From positions 62,001 through 126,000 of the forward strand of contig CAYWBW010000001.1 of NCBI GenBank assembly GCA_964456745.1: a stretch of DNA of 64,000 bases, in the 5' to 3' direction. The DNA is from CAYWBW01 sp964456745 (GTDB taxonomy: Bacteria > Patescibacteriota > Gracilibacteria > GCA-2401425 > JAJOLG01). The notes under the pieces were generated by a model. The model was not told where the DNA came from. It did no database searches and saw only the letters and a program-made list of their open reading frames with translations. The position numbers and the translations under genes were made by a program. Shown here piece by piece: positions 22,197 to 33,297 of this stretch; position 1 is the first letter of the stretch; each line of letters opens with the position of its first letter.

Positions 22197-23711
22197 ATGA
22201 TGAGTAAAAAAATTACAATTTCTGATCTCTTTCGTCTTGCAAATGATTATACTCCTTATCATAAACGAAGACATACAAATATTGTTGATGATTTTTCTAA
22301 TGTTGCTGCTGAAAAGATTAGAGATAAAGAGGCTGATATTAAAAAAAGATTTAGTGAAAAAGAGCTTAATGATTTGATAGATGAATATTCAACGGACGAA
22401 TGGATAGAGGCTACTGTTATTTCTGAGGTTTATAGTCCAAATCCTAAATTTGATAAATTTCTTGATATTTTTTCTCCAAAACAAAGAACCTTGCTTGCTA
22501 TAAATAAACTTGAAAAAGTAAAAAAAGCACAAATTGATGCATGGAAAATTTTCATATCTCAATATACAAAAGAAAGTATAGAATCTGAGATTGAAAAATT
22601 TAAGGAAATAAAAAGAAAAACACCTTTAGATAGTCCAGATAATACCAAGGTTTATCATGTTTTACTAACTGTAAGGGAGGTTTTATCCTGAAAAAGTGAC
22701 ATTGAAGAAGGCTTAATTGTTCGTTGAGTTTTTTGATTATTAGCTAATAACACTTGAGCAAGGCAGCATAAATTATATCATTTGTCTGATACTATTAAGG
22801 ATTGAGATACTTGAAAACAAAGGATTCAAGCTCATTATAATGTTTTAGAAAGAAAATATGGAACAAAAGTTATAGTTGAATTTCATTGATCTACAGCTTG
22901 AAGATCTTTTCAGACATGAGCGCAAGTTGTACAAATTATTGGTCAATCAAGTGAGCTTGCTATTAAGAAACATGTTTTAAAAACTAGTCCAAAGTTGTTT
23001 TTTATGGTTAATAATGCTGACAGATCGAAACATAAAAATAAAGAATTGGCATGAGCTTCACATTGTTTGTGGGCAAGGGTTAGGGATTGAAGGTCTAGGG
23101 TTATTCATGAAGTAATTGGAGTTGATAATGATTTATTTTCAGTTTTTAAAAAGAATATTATATCACTTTATATAATTGAGTGAATTCCTTGAGATGAGCA
23201 TTATTGAGACTTGTCACAGGGTAGTCAGTTTAGGTCTTTATATAATTTTCCTTATGTTCAATTTTTAAATACAATATCTGAATGAGGTTGTCCTCCTTGA
23301 TTTAGAGTGAATAGGCTTGATATAAATGATGCAATTTTAGATCTTGAAATATGAAAAAATGAGGCAATGCTTTTAGATCCGGATCATTATTGAAATTGAA
23401 AATCATTGTCTGCACATAAAGATTGAGTTATTTGATTGTGCAAAGAAATTTGAGCAGTGCCAGATGAAGATATTGTTATTTGAGATTTTTTTCATCCAGA
23501 TACATGAAAGAAATTTGAATCAATCGAATTTATGCCAACTGAGTATTTAGGTAAACATACTTGAAAAGTTTGTATTTGGAATTGATCTTCGCTTTCAATT
23601 GATTGAACAGTTTTTATTGAACTTTGAGTATCTAAAGAAAAACCAGAAGATATTGTTGAGGAAGTTGTTAGAGCTCCGATTGGTACTAAGGTTGTGTTTA
23701 GGAAGAAGTAG
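22197..23711 (+). CDS. Unrecognised 504-aa protein
   Basis: Two adjacent ATGs (22197, 22200) are possible starts, and TTG at 22185 is less likely. The N-terminal ~200 residues are charged and helical (KKITISDLFRLANDYTPYHK; RRHTNIVDDFSNVAAEKIRD). The rest is richer in strands, with TGKQRIQAHYNVLERKYGTK, VEFHGSTAGRSFQTGAQVVQ, ASHCLWARVRDGRSRVIHE and GNGSSLSIDGTVFIEL. No hydrophobic segment or signal peptide is seen. I cannot name a family. It follows the 20133 gene by 219 bp that hold only AT-rich sequence. Confidence 0.55.
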
Positions 23712-23746
23712 GGGGTAATTATTATAAATAGGTAACAACTCTAGAT

Positions 23747-23796
23747 TTGGTGTATAAATTTTTAATTTTTGGAATTTTTATAATTTTTGTAAATAA
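23747..23796 (-). repeat. Dispersed AT-rich repeat, copy 2 (inverted)
   Basis: TTGGTGTATAAATT followed by TTTAATTTTTGGAATTTTTA and TAATTTTTGTAAATAA, the reverse complement of the left half of the 16101 copy. It starts 36 bp after the 504-aa gene and may act as a terminator. Confidence 0.6.
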
Positions 23797-23902
23797 ATAT
23801 TAAATTCTAATTCTCAATTATATTTTAAACTTAGATATTAAAAAAACATCGTAATATAAAAGTTTATATAGTTTTTTTCAAATTTTTTGCTAATATTATT
23901 TC

Positions 23903-25441
23903 ATGCAAGTCCCGTGATTTATCTTACGGCGTACAACTATTAGAACTGAGAAAATGTGGCAGTTTTACTTACTTTTGGTTTTGTGGACTGCGGTTTTTAC
24001 TGCAATGCAAATTTCTGTATTATTGTATTTAGATCATTATCTAAATAGCTTATTTCTTGCTTGACTTGCACTGGCTATATGAAATATTTGTTCGCTTTTT
24101 TTAGATTGATTCTTCAATTCTCTTCAAAAAAGATTTACATCAAGATTTTTGTTTATCTGATCAGTGATTTGAATGATTATTTCAATTTCATTTTTTATAT
24201 TATTTTCCTCTTTATTTTTTGTTTATCTTGCTGCTATTTTTTTCTCAATTTCTTTTGATTTGATGGAAATTACAGTTACATCTTATATTATGGCAGAAAG
24301 TTTACCTGCAAATTATGGACAAAATTTGTCATATAAAGAAGTTGCTCACTGAATATGACTTTTATTTGGTTTAGTTATTTCGGCAATTATTCTATCTGCC
24401 AGTTATTTTATTTGAGCAGTTTCAGATACTGTTATAAAAACATCTGTAGAAGTTTTGGAATTGCAAGTTCAATGATTTGAATCATCTATTTTAGTTTCTC
24501 AATTAATAATACTATTTGTATTAATAACACTGCTTTGGTTTGCTTACATTTTTTTTGACAAAGATGTAAAAGTTTTTTCATGAGATTACGTAAAAACAAG
24601 TTTGCAAGTTCTTAAGGCAAAGACAGTTGATTGACTTAGGAATTCTGCAATTGAGATAGTGGAAACAACTCTAGAGAAATTAAAGAATGAACCAAATCAA
24701 GTTCATTTGATATCTACTGAGGAAAAAGTAGGTATTGATTGGAATGAAATTTTTAAAGATGTGTCATCGTCTGCAATTGTTATAAAAAATATATTAACAA
24801 GTTTGCCTAGAAATATTTCATTAATTTGGTCTCTTGTGACAGTTACACTTTTTTCTTATTGGGATACGTTTTTATGAACATTTTTGCCAATATTTTTCAC
24901 AGAACTATTAAGAGCTCAGCCTTGATGGATTTCAAATGTTCCATGATCATTAATGTTGCTGATTTTTATAATTCCAGTGCTTTGATTATTTCCCGTATTT
25001 GCAAAATACTGAGATAAGCTTTGAAGACATTATTTTGTTTTTGCCTGATTAATCACAACTTGAATATCAGTTTTTTTACTTGGTTTTTCTTCTTATGATA
25101 TGTTTTATATTTTTATTATTGCATGATTTTGAGTTTGAATATGATATGTTGCATGAATGTCATGTTCGAAAGCAGACCTTGCTAATAAGATTAATGAATT
25201 TGTAGCAGTATCAAACAAATCACCCAAGATTGATACTAATGCCTCTGCTTGACCTATAATGATGGTTAATAATTTTTGAAATGTTATTGGTCCACTTGCT
25301 TGAGGTTTTTTTATAGATTTTTTATGATTTCAAGGATTTTTTATTATTTTTTGAATTTCAATTACTTGTTTTCTTGTTTATTCTTTTGTTCATTATAATG
25401 AGTTAGTGAGGCCAGCTTATGTTTTTGAGTCTTGAGTGTAA
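23903..25441 (+). CDS. MFS transporter
   Basis: 512 aa with twelve or so transmembrane helices in two halves separated by a ~100-residue cytoplasmic loop (FDKDVKVFSGDYVKTSLQVL through the helix EIVETTLEKLKNEP). The first half begins LLLVLWTAVFTAMQISVLLY and the loop after helix 2 is LDGFFNSLQKRFTSRFLFIG. The second half has FPVFAKYGDKLGRHYFVFAG (a motif-A-like DxxGRR loop) and GPLAGGFFIDFLGF. Substrate unknown. It is the last gene before the convergent exonuclease gene. Confidence 0.75.
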
Positions 25442-25469
25442 AAATAATTTGACCATGTATTAAATTTTC

Positions 25470-27674
25470 TTATTTAATTAGAGCATTTACATAAATTTTC
25501 GCCCAATTGTCTTTTATAACTCGATTGTCCATAAAAAATATTTCGCTTACTCAGCTTGCACAAACAAACTGTTTGATTTGAAGTACAGACCTTGGAAGAG
25601 CGAAATCTCAAAAAGAATTATTGTATTTTTGCCTGCGAAGTTTCCCCACTCAGTTTGGATTATCAAAAGGTAATTTCATAATTATTCATAAATCAAATCA
25701 TTTTGATCACGACATAAGGTATCTATTGAAAAAATCAGAATTTCAAATTAAAACCAAGGGTTTTTTGGAGTGATTTGCTTTATGAATGAGCTTGTTAACT
25801 CATCATGAAAATCAGCTTCAAAATATATCAATATCTTCAAATTGCTCATTTAGAAAGTGTTGCAAGTTTTCTATTTGTTTTCTTGATTTAGAAAAAATAC
25901 ATATTTTTTTATTTTTATTTTCATTTATTAATTTTAAGAGTTTATCAAACGAGAATTTTGCAAATTCAGGATTTTTTCATCATGGATAATTTAGGTCAGG
26001 GTAATTAATTTTTATTTTAGGAAATTTATCATTTTCAAAATTTCTAATGTCAATTTCAAAAAACTTCTTTTGATAATCAGTATTTCAAATTAAACTTCAT
26101 GAGAAAAATCAAATTGAAGATGTTTTAAAATACTGCTCAATGTTTTCAAGAAGGTTTATTTTAAGACTATGAATTGAAAGTTTTAAATTTGAATTAATGT
26201 TTAAGAAGTTATAATAATTATTTTTATTTATAAAAGTTCTTAATATATTTTTTTGTTTTTCAAGTAATACTTCTCATCAAATTAGTCTTTTGAGATTCTT
26301 TAAAAGATTTAGAATTGATTCAAATTTTTCACTTTTTCTCATTTCATTACTGACTTCAAAAAATACTCAATATTCAGACATTTCATTATCTTTTAAGATT
26401 TCATTTTTAATTTCTATGAATATTTTTTCAATTTCAATTTTATCTTTTTCATTTTCAATTGTATCTAGCACTTTTCACTCTCAAAAAATACAGTCTCAGT
26501 CTTGTGTTTCAGGATTTGGATCAACAAAAAGAAGTTTATGATTTTTAAATTTATCGTGATTTTTTTGCCAGGCAGAAAATTCTATAATATTTTTTTCTTT
26601 TATAATAATATCATCATTTTTCAAAGCAAAAAATTTATTCCATATTTTAAAATCATCATGAGCAATGTTGATATTGAGGCAGCTTAGTGCTTTGCCCGTA
26701 CTTTGAGTAAAAAGTATTTTAAGTAGTACTCATTCATTATTTTTATTAAATCAAGTTTCCTTTAAATATGATTTGATTTTTTCATTATTTGTCATCAAAT
26801 ATGGCGGTTCTATGATATTTATATTTTTTCAAAATATTTTTGATATTTCTTTAAAACAGTAGTTTGGCACAATTACTGTTGAGCTGTTTTCTTGATTAAG
26901 ATCATAGAATCATTGAATTTTTTCTATTAATTTTTCTTTAGAGTTCCATTCAAAAATATAAGTTTGTATTTTCTCTCATTGCATTATTTCATTCCATTTG
27001 TCTAAGTCATTTTTTAAGTTCTTTTCAGTTTGATCAGTTTTTTTATTAATTTTTTTTGAATGTAAATTCATTTCATCAAATTTCTTGAAATCATCACCTA
27101 AGCTATTTTTGATAAATTTTATATATTCTCATTGAAAAGATATTTTGTTAACTTTTTCTAAAAATTCTTTTGGGCAATTTCTTATTTCTCAAATTGTTAT
27201 TTTTAATATTTCATGACAAGCAAGCACATCTCAAAGTGCTCTGTGTTTAAATTCATGATCAATATTCAATACGTCGCTTAGTACCTCTAGGGCATATGAC
27301 TCATGACCTGGCATAAATATTCAGGCAAGAGTGCATGTGTCTAGTGATGGATTATCAAGCTTTATTGAGTTTGCACTTAGAAAACCAATGTCAAATTTTA
27401 TATTGTGACCTACTATTATGTCAGAGCTTTGTATAAAGTTATTAATTTTTTCTAAGAATTCTTCAAACGGGGGAGAGTTTTCAATTTCCTCCTTTCAAAT
27501 TCAAGTTAAATTTAAAATTATATTAGGTATTTTTATTCATGGATTGCATACAAAATCAATTCTATCAATCTCATTTAGAAATTTATCAATTTTAATAGCA
27601 GAACACTCAATGATCTTATCTTTGTTGGCATCAAGGCCAGTAGTTTCAAGGTCTAGAATTATTATGTTGGACAT
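25470..27674 (-). CDS. DnaQ-type 3'-5' exonuclease fused to a degenerate DinG-like helicase
   Basis: 734 aa. Residues 1-165 form a complete DEDDh exonuclease: ILDLETTGLDANKDKIIE (Exo I), VGHNIKFDIGFLS (Exo II) and HRALGDVLA (Exo III). The remaining ~570 residues follow the DinG layout but every helicase motif is eroded: Walker A reads FTQSTGKALSCLN instead of GxGKT, the DEAH box reads LLFVDPNPET, and the final QxxGRxxR motif reads LQIKQFVCASGVSEIFFMDN. The GFDLGIIMKLPFDNPNGVGK segment is the diagnostic DinG motif V. The exonuclease is probably active, whereas ATP-driven unwinding is doubtful. The gene starts 4 bp after yraN. Confidence 0.75.
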
Positions 27675-27678
27675 GTGA

Positions 27679-28029
27679 TTATATTATCTTAATAAAATGT
27701 TTAACTTTGCACACTTTTCAATTTAACAATATTGAAACTACATCAAAACGACAATTATCAAAACATATATTATAATTTTGACAATAAATTTCTCAGGTTT
27801 TAGTCATTTTATTTATTTTTTTTTGATTAACAGATTCAAATCATTCTCAGTAAATATTATTATTTCTTGTTTTTACTTCAACAAAAACAATTTGATCTTT
27901 GTCTTTAAATATTAAATCAATTTCTCAGAACTTACTGTGAAAATTATTATCTATAAAATAAAATCATTTTTTTAATAGAAATTTACATGCAATTTTTTCG
28001 CCAATATTGCCAATAATTTTTTTATTCAT
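27679..28029 (-). CDS. yraN: YraN family (UPF0102) endonuclease-like protein
   Basis: 116 aa with the Holliday-junction-resolvase-like fold: GNIGEKIACKFLLKK, then FGEIDLIFKDKDQIVFVEVK (the E-D-xn-E-V-K nuclease core) and TRNNNIY. The C-terminus (FDVVSILLNGKVCKVKHF) fits the family. The ATG at 28029 precedes KKIIGNIGEKIA. Glycines in the core are TGA. It is cotranscribed with the exonuclease gene (4-bp gap), and the pairing of two DNA-end enzymes suggests a joint repair task. Confidence 0.85.
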
Positions 28030-28196
28030 TTATAATATGTATTTTTGCATATCTACTAGGATAGATTGTTATTTTACAACTATGTTTTTTAATATCAAAT
28101 TTAAAAAATGTCAAGAAAAATGACTTTAAGTAAAGAGTTTTACTTTGAAAAATGTTAAATACTTTGCTAAACATATAGATATTAACAATTAGTAGT

Positions 28197-29228
28197 ATGG
28201 AACTTACACAAATTAAATGAGATAAGCTTTGATCAAAATTGAAATTGGAATGAGCTAAATCAGTTTTGCTTCCGATGCCATTAGGTGAGAAGCAAGACGG
28301 TAATAAGGAGCAATGAAAAATTGAGACAGATTCTTGAAAGAAAATACTAACTCCGCATGAAGATGTTCACACTGAAGTTAATGAAGAAAAGGTATCAGAC
28401 CCGGTTGAGTTAAAACATTGAGATACTATTTGAATATGAGAAGACAAAAGTGTTTTATTTGCAGCTCATAAGCCCTGAGAGGAGCTATCTTCAGAAGGTA
28501 TTGATGAGCATTTTGAAAAGTCATGAGAGACTATTTCAAGTGAGGAGATGTTTGAGCTTATTGGCAAGATTAAGCAAAGGCAAGGACTTATTGTTAATTC
28601 TGCAATCGCAGTTGTATTTATTATTGTTTTTATTTTTTCTTGATCAGTATTTTACATTTATAAAAATTGAAGTTCAAATATTATTAAAGAAATTAATAAC
28701 AAATTATACCCAGTTGAGGCTCAAATTCAAGATTTGAATAATCTTATATGAGCTAAAGATGAAGATTGTGATAGTGATATATCAGATTGCTGACCAGATC
28801 CTGATTCTGTGGTTTGAAGAATTGAAAGTCTAGAAAAAAAATGATGAAAAATTGAAAATGATATTGCTTGAATTAAGGCTTATCAGGAAAGTTTAAATAT
28901 AGTGAAAGATAAAGTTACCCAGCTTGATAAAACAGTTTCTAGTTGAGAAATTCAGCCAGAAATAAAAGAAAAAATTGATTGAATGATTAAAGGTTTTGTT
29001 GAAAATTTTCAAAATCAACAAAATTTAAATGAAAAAATAGACAATCTTTCACAAGAACTCAAGAAGATTGATGAACTTGCTGCTCAGGTTAAGGATATAA
29101 AGACTTCAATGGAATCAGTAGAAACAATTGACTTGTGAGAAAATTGAGAAAATGTGTGAAATGCTGTTAAAATTCTTCTTAATAAAATTTTGGAATTGCA
29201 AAATGAAATTAAGGATTTAAAAAAATAA
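28197..29228 (+). CDS. Single-span membrane protein with coiled coil, first gene of the pilus block
   Basis: 343 aa: ~120 acidic N-terminal residues (cytoplasmic), one transmembrane helix (LIVNSAIAVVFIIVFIFSGS, about residue 130-150), then a long coiled coil (VKDKVTQLDKTVSSGEIQPE, EKIDNLSQELKKIDELAAQV). Family not recognised. The topology is like PilN/PilO or GspL inner-membrane assembly proteins, and the position 181 bp before pilB supports a pilus role, but sequence similarity was not visible. Confidence 0.5.
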
Positions 29229-29382
29229 GTTAATCACCCATTAGTTAGCATATCTATAGTTAGCTGCATAGTAAGATACAGAAAAATGATAGTCTTTATA
29301 ATCTAAGTTGTGGATTGTCAATGATTTTTTGCAGTATTTACCGTTAATTACAGTTTTTTTGGTATGAAAAAGATGGTTTTTC

Positions 29383-29391
29383 TGATATAAT
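29383..29391 (+). promoter_or_regulatory. Extended -10 promoter of pilB
   Basis: TGA-TATAAT ends 18 bp before the pilB ATG. No clear Shine-Dalgarno lies between, so the transcript would have a very short leader. Confidence 0.45.
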
Positions 29392-29409
29392 AAAATGATA
29401 TATTGAATA

Positions 29410-30957
29410 ATGGATATAAATACACAAAATCAACTTAATAATTTGGCTTGATCAAATGCAAGTTCTTCTGGAAATCAGATGCAATGAGTAAAAATGAATT
29501 TTGGAGATTTTGTTATTCCAACAAAATGAGAAGGTGATAATGTTAATGTACAAGTTGCAAATCCTGTTACTGATTTGAAAAAAGATACCCCTGTAGAAAA
29601 ATGAAACAATGAAGAGAAAAAGATTTCTAATGAGAATATTGATAATGAAACTACTGAGAACATTGCTATAAAAAATTCTTCTTATTCACTTGGTGAAAGT
29701 ATCGCAACTGAGGAAGATAAAAAAATTGATCCTAGAACTCCTAGGTCTGAAATTGTTCCATTTGTTAAAAATGTAGATATCGCCGCACTTGTTTCCCAGA
29801 TTTTTAATGACGCAGTATTTTCTAGAACTTCAGATGTACATATTGAGCCATTTGAAAAGTTTTTATCGATAAGGTTTAGAATTGATTGAGAATTTTATGA
29901 ATATAGAAATTTTGCAAAAGAATATTCAGATTTAATTTTAACTAGAATTCAGGTTTTAGCATGACTTAAAATTGATGAGCTTAGGAAGCCACAAGATTGA
30001 AAAATTAATGCATGAATTATTAATTGAAAAAGGATCGATATGAGAATATCTACACTTCCAACAATATATTGAAACAAAATTGTTATAAGAATTTTAGAAA
30101 AAGAAAATAAGATAATTACACTACCAGAATTGTGATATGATCATAATGCAGTAAAGCTTATATACAAAAATCTCGCAAGAACATATTGAATGATACTGAT
30201 GAGCGGGCCAACATGATCATGAAAATCAACCACTCTTTTTGCGATGATTTCAAAATTTGATCCTTTTAAATATAATATTTCTACTCTTGAAGATCCAGTT
30301 GAATATTTTATAGAATGAGCAAATCAATCTCAGGTGAATGCTGAAATATGATTTGATTTTTGAAATTGATTGAGAAGCTTGGTAAGACAGGATCCAGATA
30401 TAATTATGGTTTGAGAGATTCGTGATAACACAACAGCAGTGTTATCAACTCAAGCTGCGATAACAGGTCATTTGGTTTTTTCTACAGTACATGCAAATAA
30501 TACAAGTTCTACTATTCAGAGGCTTACAAATATGTGAGCAGATCCATTTTTAGTTGCAGATGCTTTAAATATAATTATAGCGCAAAGACTTGTAAAAAAG
30601 AATTGTAGCGATTGTCTAGAAGAGTATGTGCCAACTCCAAGGCAAAAAAAATATATTAAAGATGTATTAGAAAAATTAGATGAAGAGTCAAAGGGACAAG
30701 TTAAATATCTTAAATGAAAATGATGTGATAAGTGCCATTGATCTTGATATTCATGAAGAATTGCTGTTTATGAGATATTAGAAATAACTAATAAAATTAA
30801 AACTGTTATTATTGAAAAAGCTTGAGTTGCACAAGAAATTGAAAAGGTAGCTGTAGAGGATTGAATGGTTACAATACAAGAAAATGGTATTATACAAGCT
30901 TTAAAATGAAAAACTACAATTGAAGAGATTATGATGGTTACCGATTCTGTTGAATAA
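29410..30957 (+). CDS. pilB: Type IV pilus assembly ATPase PilB
   Basis: 515 aa. The hexameric extension ATPase shows SRTSDVHIEPFEKFLSIRFR (N2 domain), Walker A SGPTGSGKSTTLF (~263-275), the Asp box LEDPVEYF, Walker B RQDPDIIMVGEIRD and the His box TGHLVFSTVHANNT. A zinc tetracysteine follows (CSDC ... GCDKCHGSGYSGR). The ~100-residue N-terminus is low-complexity and lacks a normal GSPII_N domain. Two of the Walker A glycines are TGA, the clearest single proof of the Gly code in the window. It precedes the prepilin and pilC genes and is probably cotranscribed with them. Confidence 0.95.
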
Positions 30958-30966
30958 ATATTTAAA

Positions 30967-31746
30967 ATGAAAAAAACAAAAGCATTTACATTAGTGGAAA
31001 TATTGGTTGTAATATCAATTATGTGACTCATGACATGAGCTGTATCGCTTTGAATAGAATCGTTTTGAACTTCAACAGAGCTTATTAATACAGAGAATTT
31101 AATTAAATTAAAAATCAGATCAGAAAAATTTTGAATATTGTCAGGCGAAGTAGGTTGTTCTCAGATTGATTTATTAAGTTGAAGAGATTATTTTACAATT
31201 TTAAATTCAAAAAAGGATTGAGATTTTTGTAAAAAAGACTTTTTTTGAGATGTTTTTGTTAAAGATTGAAAAGTATTTATTCAAAATATAAGCTCAAGTA
31301 ATGCTATTGAAGCTCTTGAGCTTTGAGAGAAATTTTCTGATTTGGATTATTCAAATGTTATTGAAAATAGTAGACCCTATATTTCTTTCAAGATAAGATC
31401 TTGAAGAAGTTATAGAATAATATCTTCAAATGAAAATGAAAAAGAAGAATTTGAGATTAATTTTTATAATATGCAAAGAGATACTTTAGATATTAGTGAT
31501 CCAAAGATAGTGATACTAGATGATGTTTCATGAGTTAATTTTAGAAATCGCAAAATAAGAGATAGTGTTTTGAAAATAGTATTCCAAGCTCCAAAGCCTG
31601 AATCAAGAATGTATTTAAAAAATGATAGAGTAAATGATGTTAAAATAATTATGGTTAATCAAACAGGAGACTCAAAAGAGTTTGATTTATTTTCAGCATT
31701 TTTATATAAATTTACAAAATATTATTCATTTGATTTAGAAAATTAA
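30967..31746 (+). CDS. Type IV prepilin-like protein
   Basis: 259 aa beginning MKKTKAFTLVEILVVISIMG: short basic leader, Phe at the mature +1 position, and Glu5 (FTLVE), the class III/type IVa N-methylation motif. The mature part is longer than a typical major pilin and ends in beta-rich sequence (KFTKYYSFDLEN). It starts 9 bp after pilB and ends 1 bp before pilC. The prepilin peptidase must be encoded elsewhere. It may be a minor pilin or the major one. Confidence 0.88.
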
Positions 31747-31747
31747 T

Positions 31748-33247
31748 ATGGCATATCAAACAGATGAAAATGGCAATTTATACGATGAAAATAGTAAATT
31801 CTTAGCTAAGGCTTGAGAATATAGTGTTGATGAGAATTGAAATGTACAAATTTCCCCCCAAAAAGAAGAAAATAGTATTGAGGAGCTTCAAACGGTTCAA
31901 GAAATATCCATGGTTCAAACTGAATCAAAATCGATTTTTCAAAAAATTAATGATTTTTTTAAATCTTTTTTTTCATGAGATCATGTTAAAGAATTAGCAT
32001 TGTCTGAATCTTTATGATTAGCTGTTAAATGAGAAAAATCAGAAGTCAGTTATGAAGATAAGTTTCCATCTGAATTAAATGTCTCAGAAGATTTACGTAG
32101 ATTTGTTTATAATATTTCAAATGTATGAAAATTACTTTTTTCAGATAGTGTTGATAAAAAGAATGCTCCACGTTGGAAGTTATTTTTTGTATGAAGAATT
32201 GATATTGTTGATTTTTTAGATCAGTTATCAACTCTGATTTATGCATGAATAAGACTTATTGATGCTATTAGAATAATAAGAAAACAGTCTGAAGCTTATT
32301 CTATGAAGATCTTATATACTTCAATTGAAGAAAAGTTGAACAATTGAAAACATCTTTCAGAGTCTTTGTGAGATTATGATTATATATTTCCTACAAAATG
32401 GATAAAATTAATTTTAGCAGCAGAAAAATCTGGTCAACTAGATAAAATTTTAAGAGATTTAGCAGATGAGGAAAAAAGACAAATCCAATTTGTTTCTAAG
32501 GTTAAATCAGCAATGATCTACCCATCTATTTTATTACTTATGACAGTTGTAGTTTTTGCTTTAATGATGATTAAAGTAGTTCCTACTTTGGAAAAATCTT
32601 TTTGATGAACAGATGATTTTCCTCAGCTTACTATAAATATAATAAATATGTCACATTATATGACAGAGCATTATTATACTATTATATTTTATCCATTAGC
32701 TATATTTATATTTATTGCAATAATTAATTCACAATTTATAACAGTGCAAAAAATTATAGACTGGGTTATGCTTAGAGTGCCAATATTTGGTCAAATATCT
32801 AGAAGAAAAAATATTATTATATTTACAGAAAATTTCTCTCTTTTGCTTAAGAGCTGAGTACTGGTATCAGAAAGTCTTAGAATAGTCGCACAAATACTTC
32901 CGAGTATTCTATTTAGAAGTGAGGTTCATAAGATAAGGCATTGAGTAGAAAATTGAGTTGTAATGTCGAAAATGATGTGACTTTCAGATTTAGAAACTTG
33001 AGGTTTAGAAAATAATTTTTATTTTCCATTAGAAATTGCACAAATGATAAAAATTTGAGAAGAAACCGGTAATACTGCTGAAATTTTAAATAAAATATTA
33101 GAAATTAATAATTCAAAATTAAATAACACTGTTAAAAATTTAACATCAATGATGGAACCGATCATAACAGTTGTTATATGACTGTGAATATGAACTCTTT
33201 TAATGGCATTTATAGTACCAATGCTTAATGCATTTAAGAGTGTGTAA
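31748..33247 (+). CDS. pilC: Type IV pilus inner-membrane platform protein PilC
   Basis: 499 aa. Two T2SSF domains: the first with LDQLSTLIYAGIRLIDAIRI and a first TM (IYPSILLLMTVVVFALMMIK), the second with FTENFSLLLKSGVLVSESLR and a last TM block (MMEPIITVVIGLGIGTLLMA). The unusual ~100-residue N-terminal extension is acidic (NGNLYDENSKFLAKAG onward) and not in the family core. Position right after the prepilin gene fits the order pilB-pilin-pilC, with the giant exported protein next on the same strand. Confidence 0.92.
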
Positions 33248-33297
33248 ATTAAATTAATAATGTTGATTATATCACTTTTATACATATAATAAGTCTG

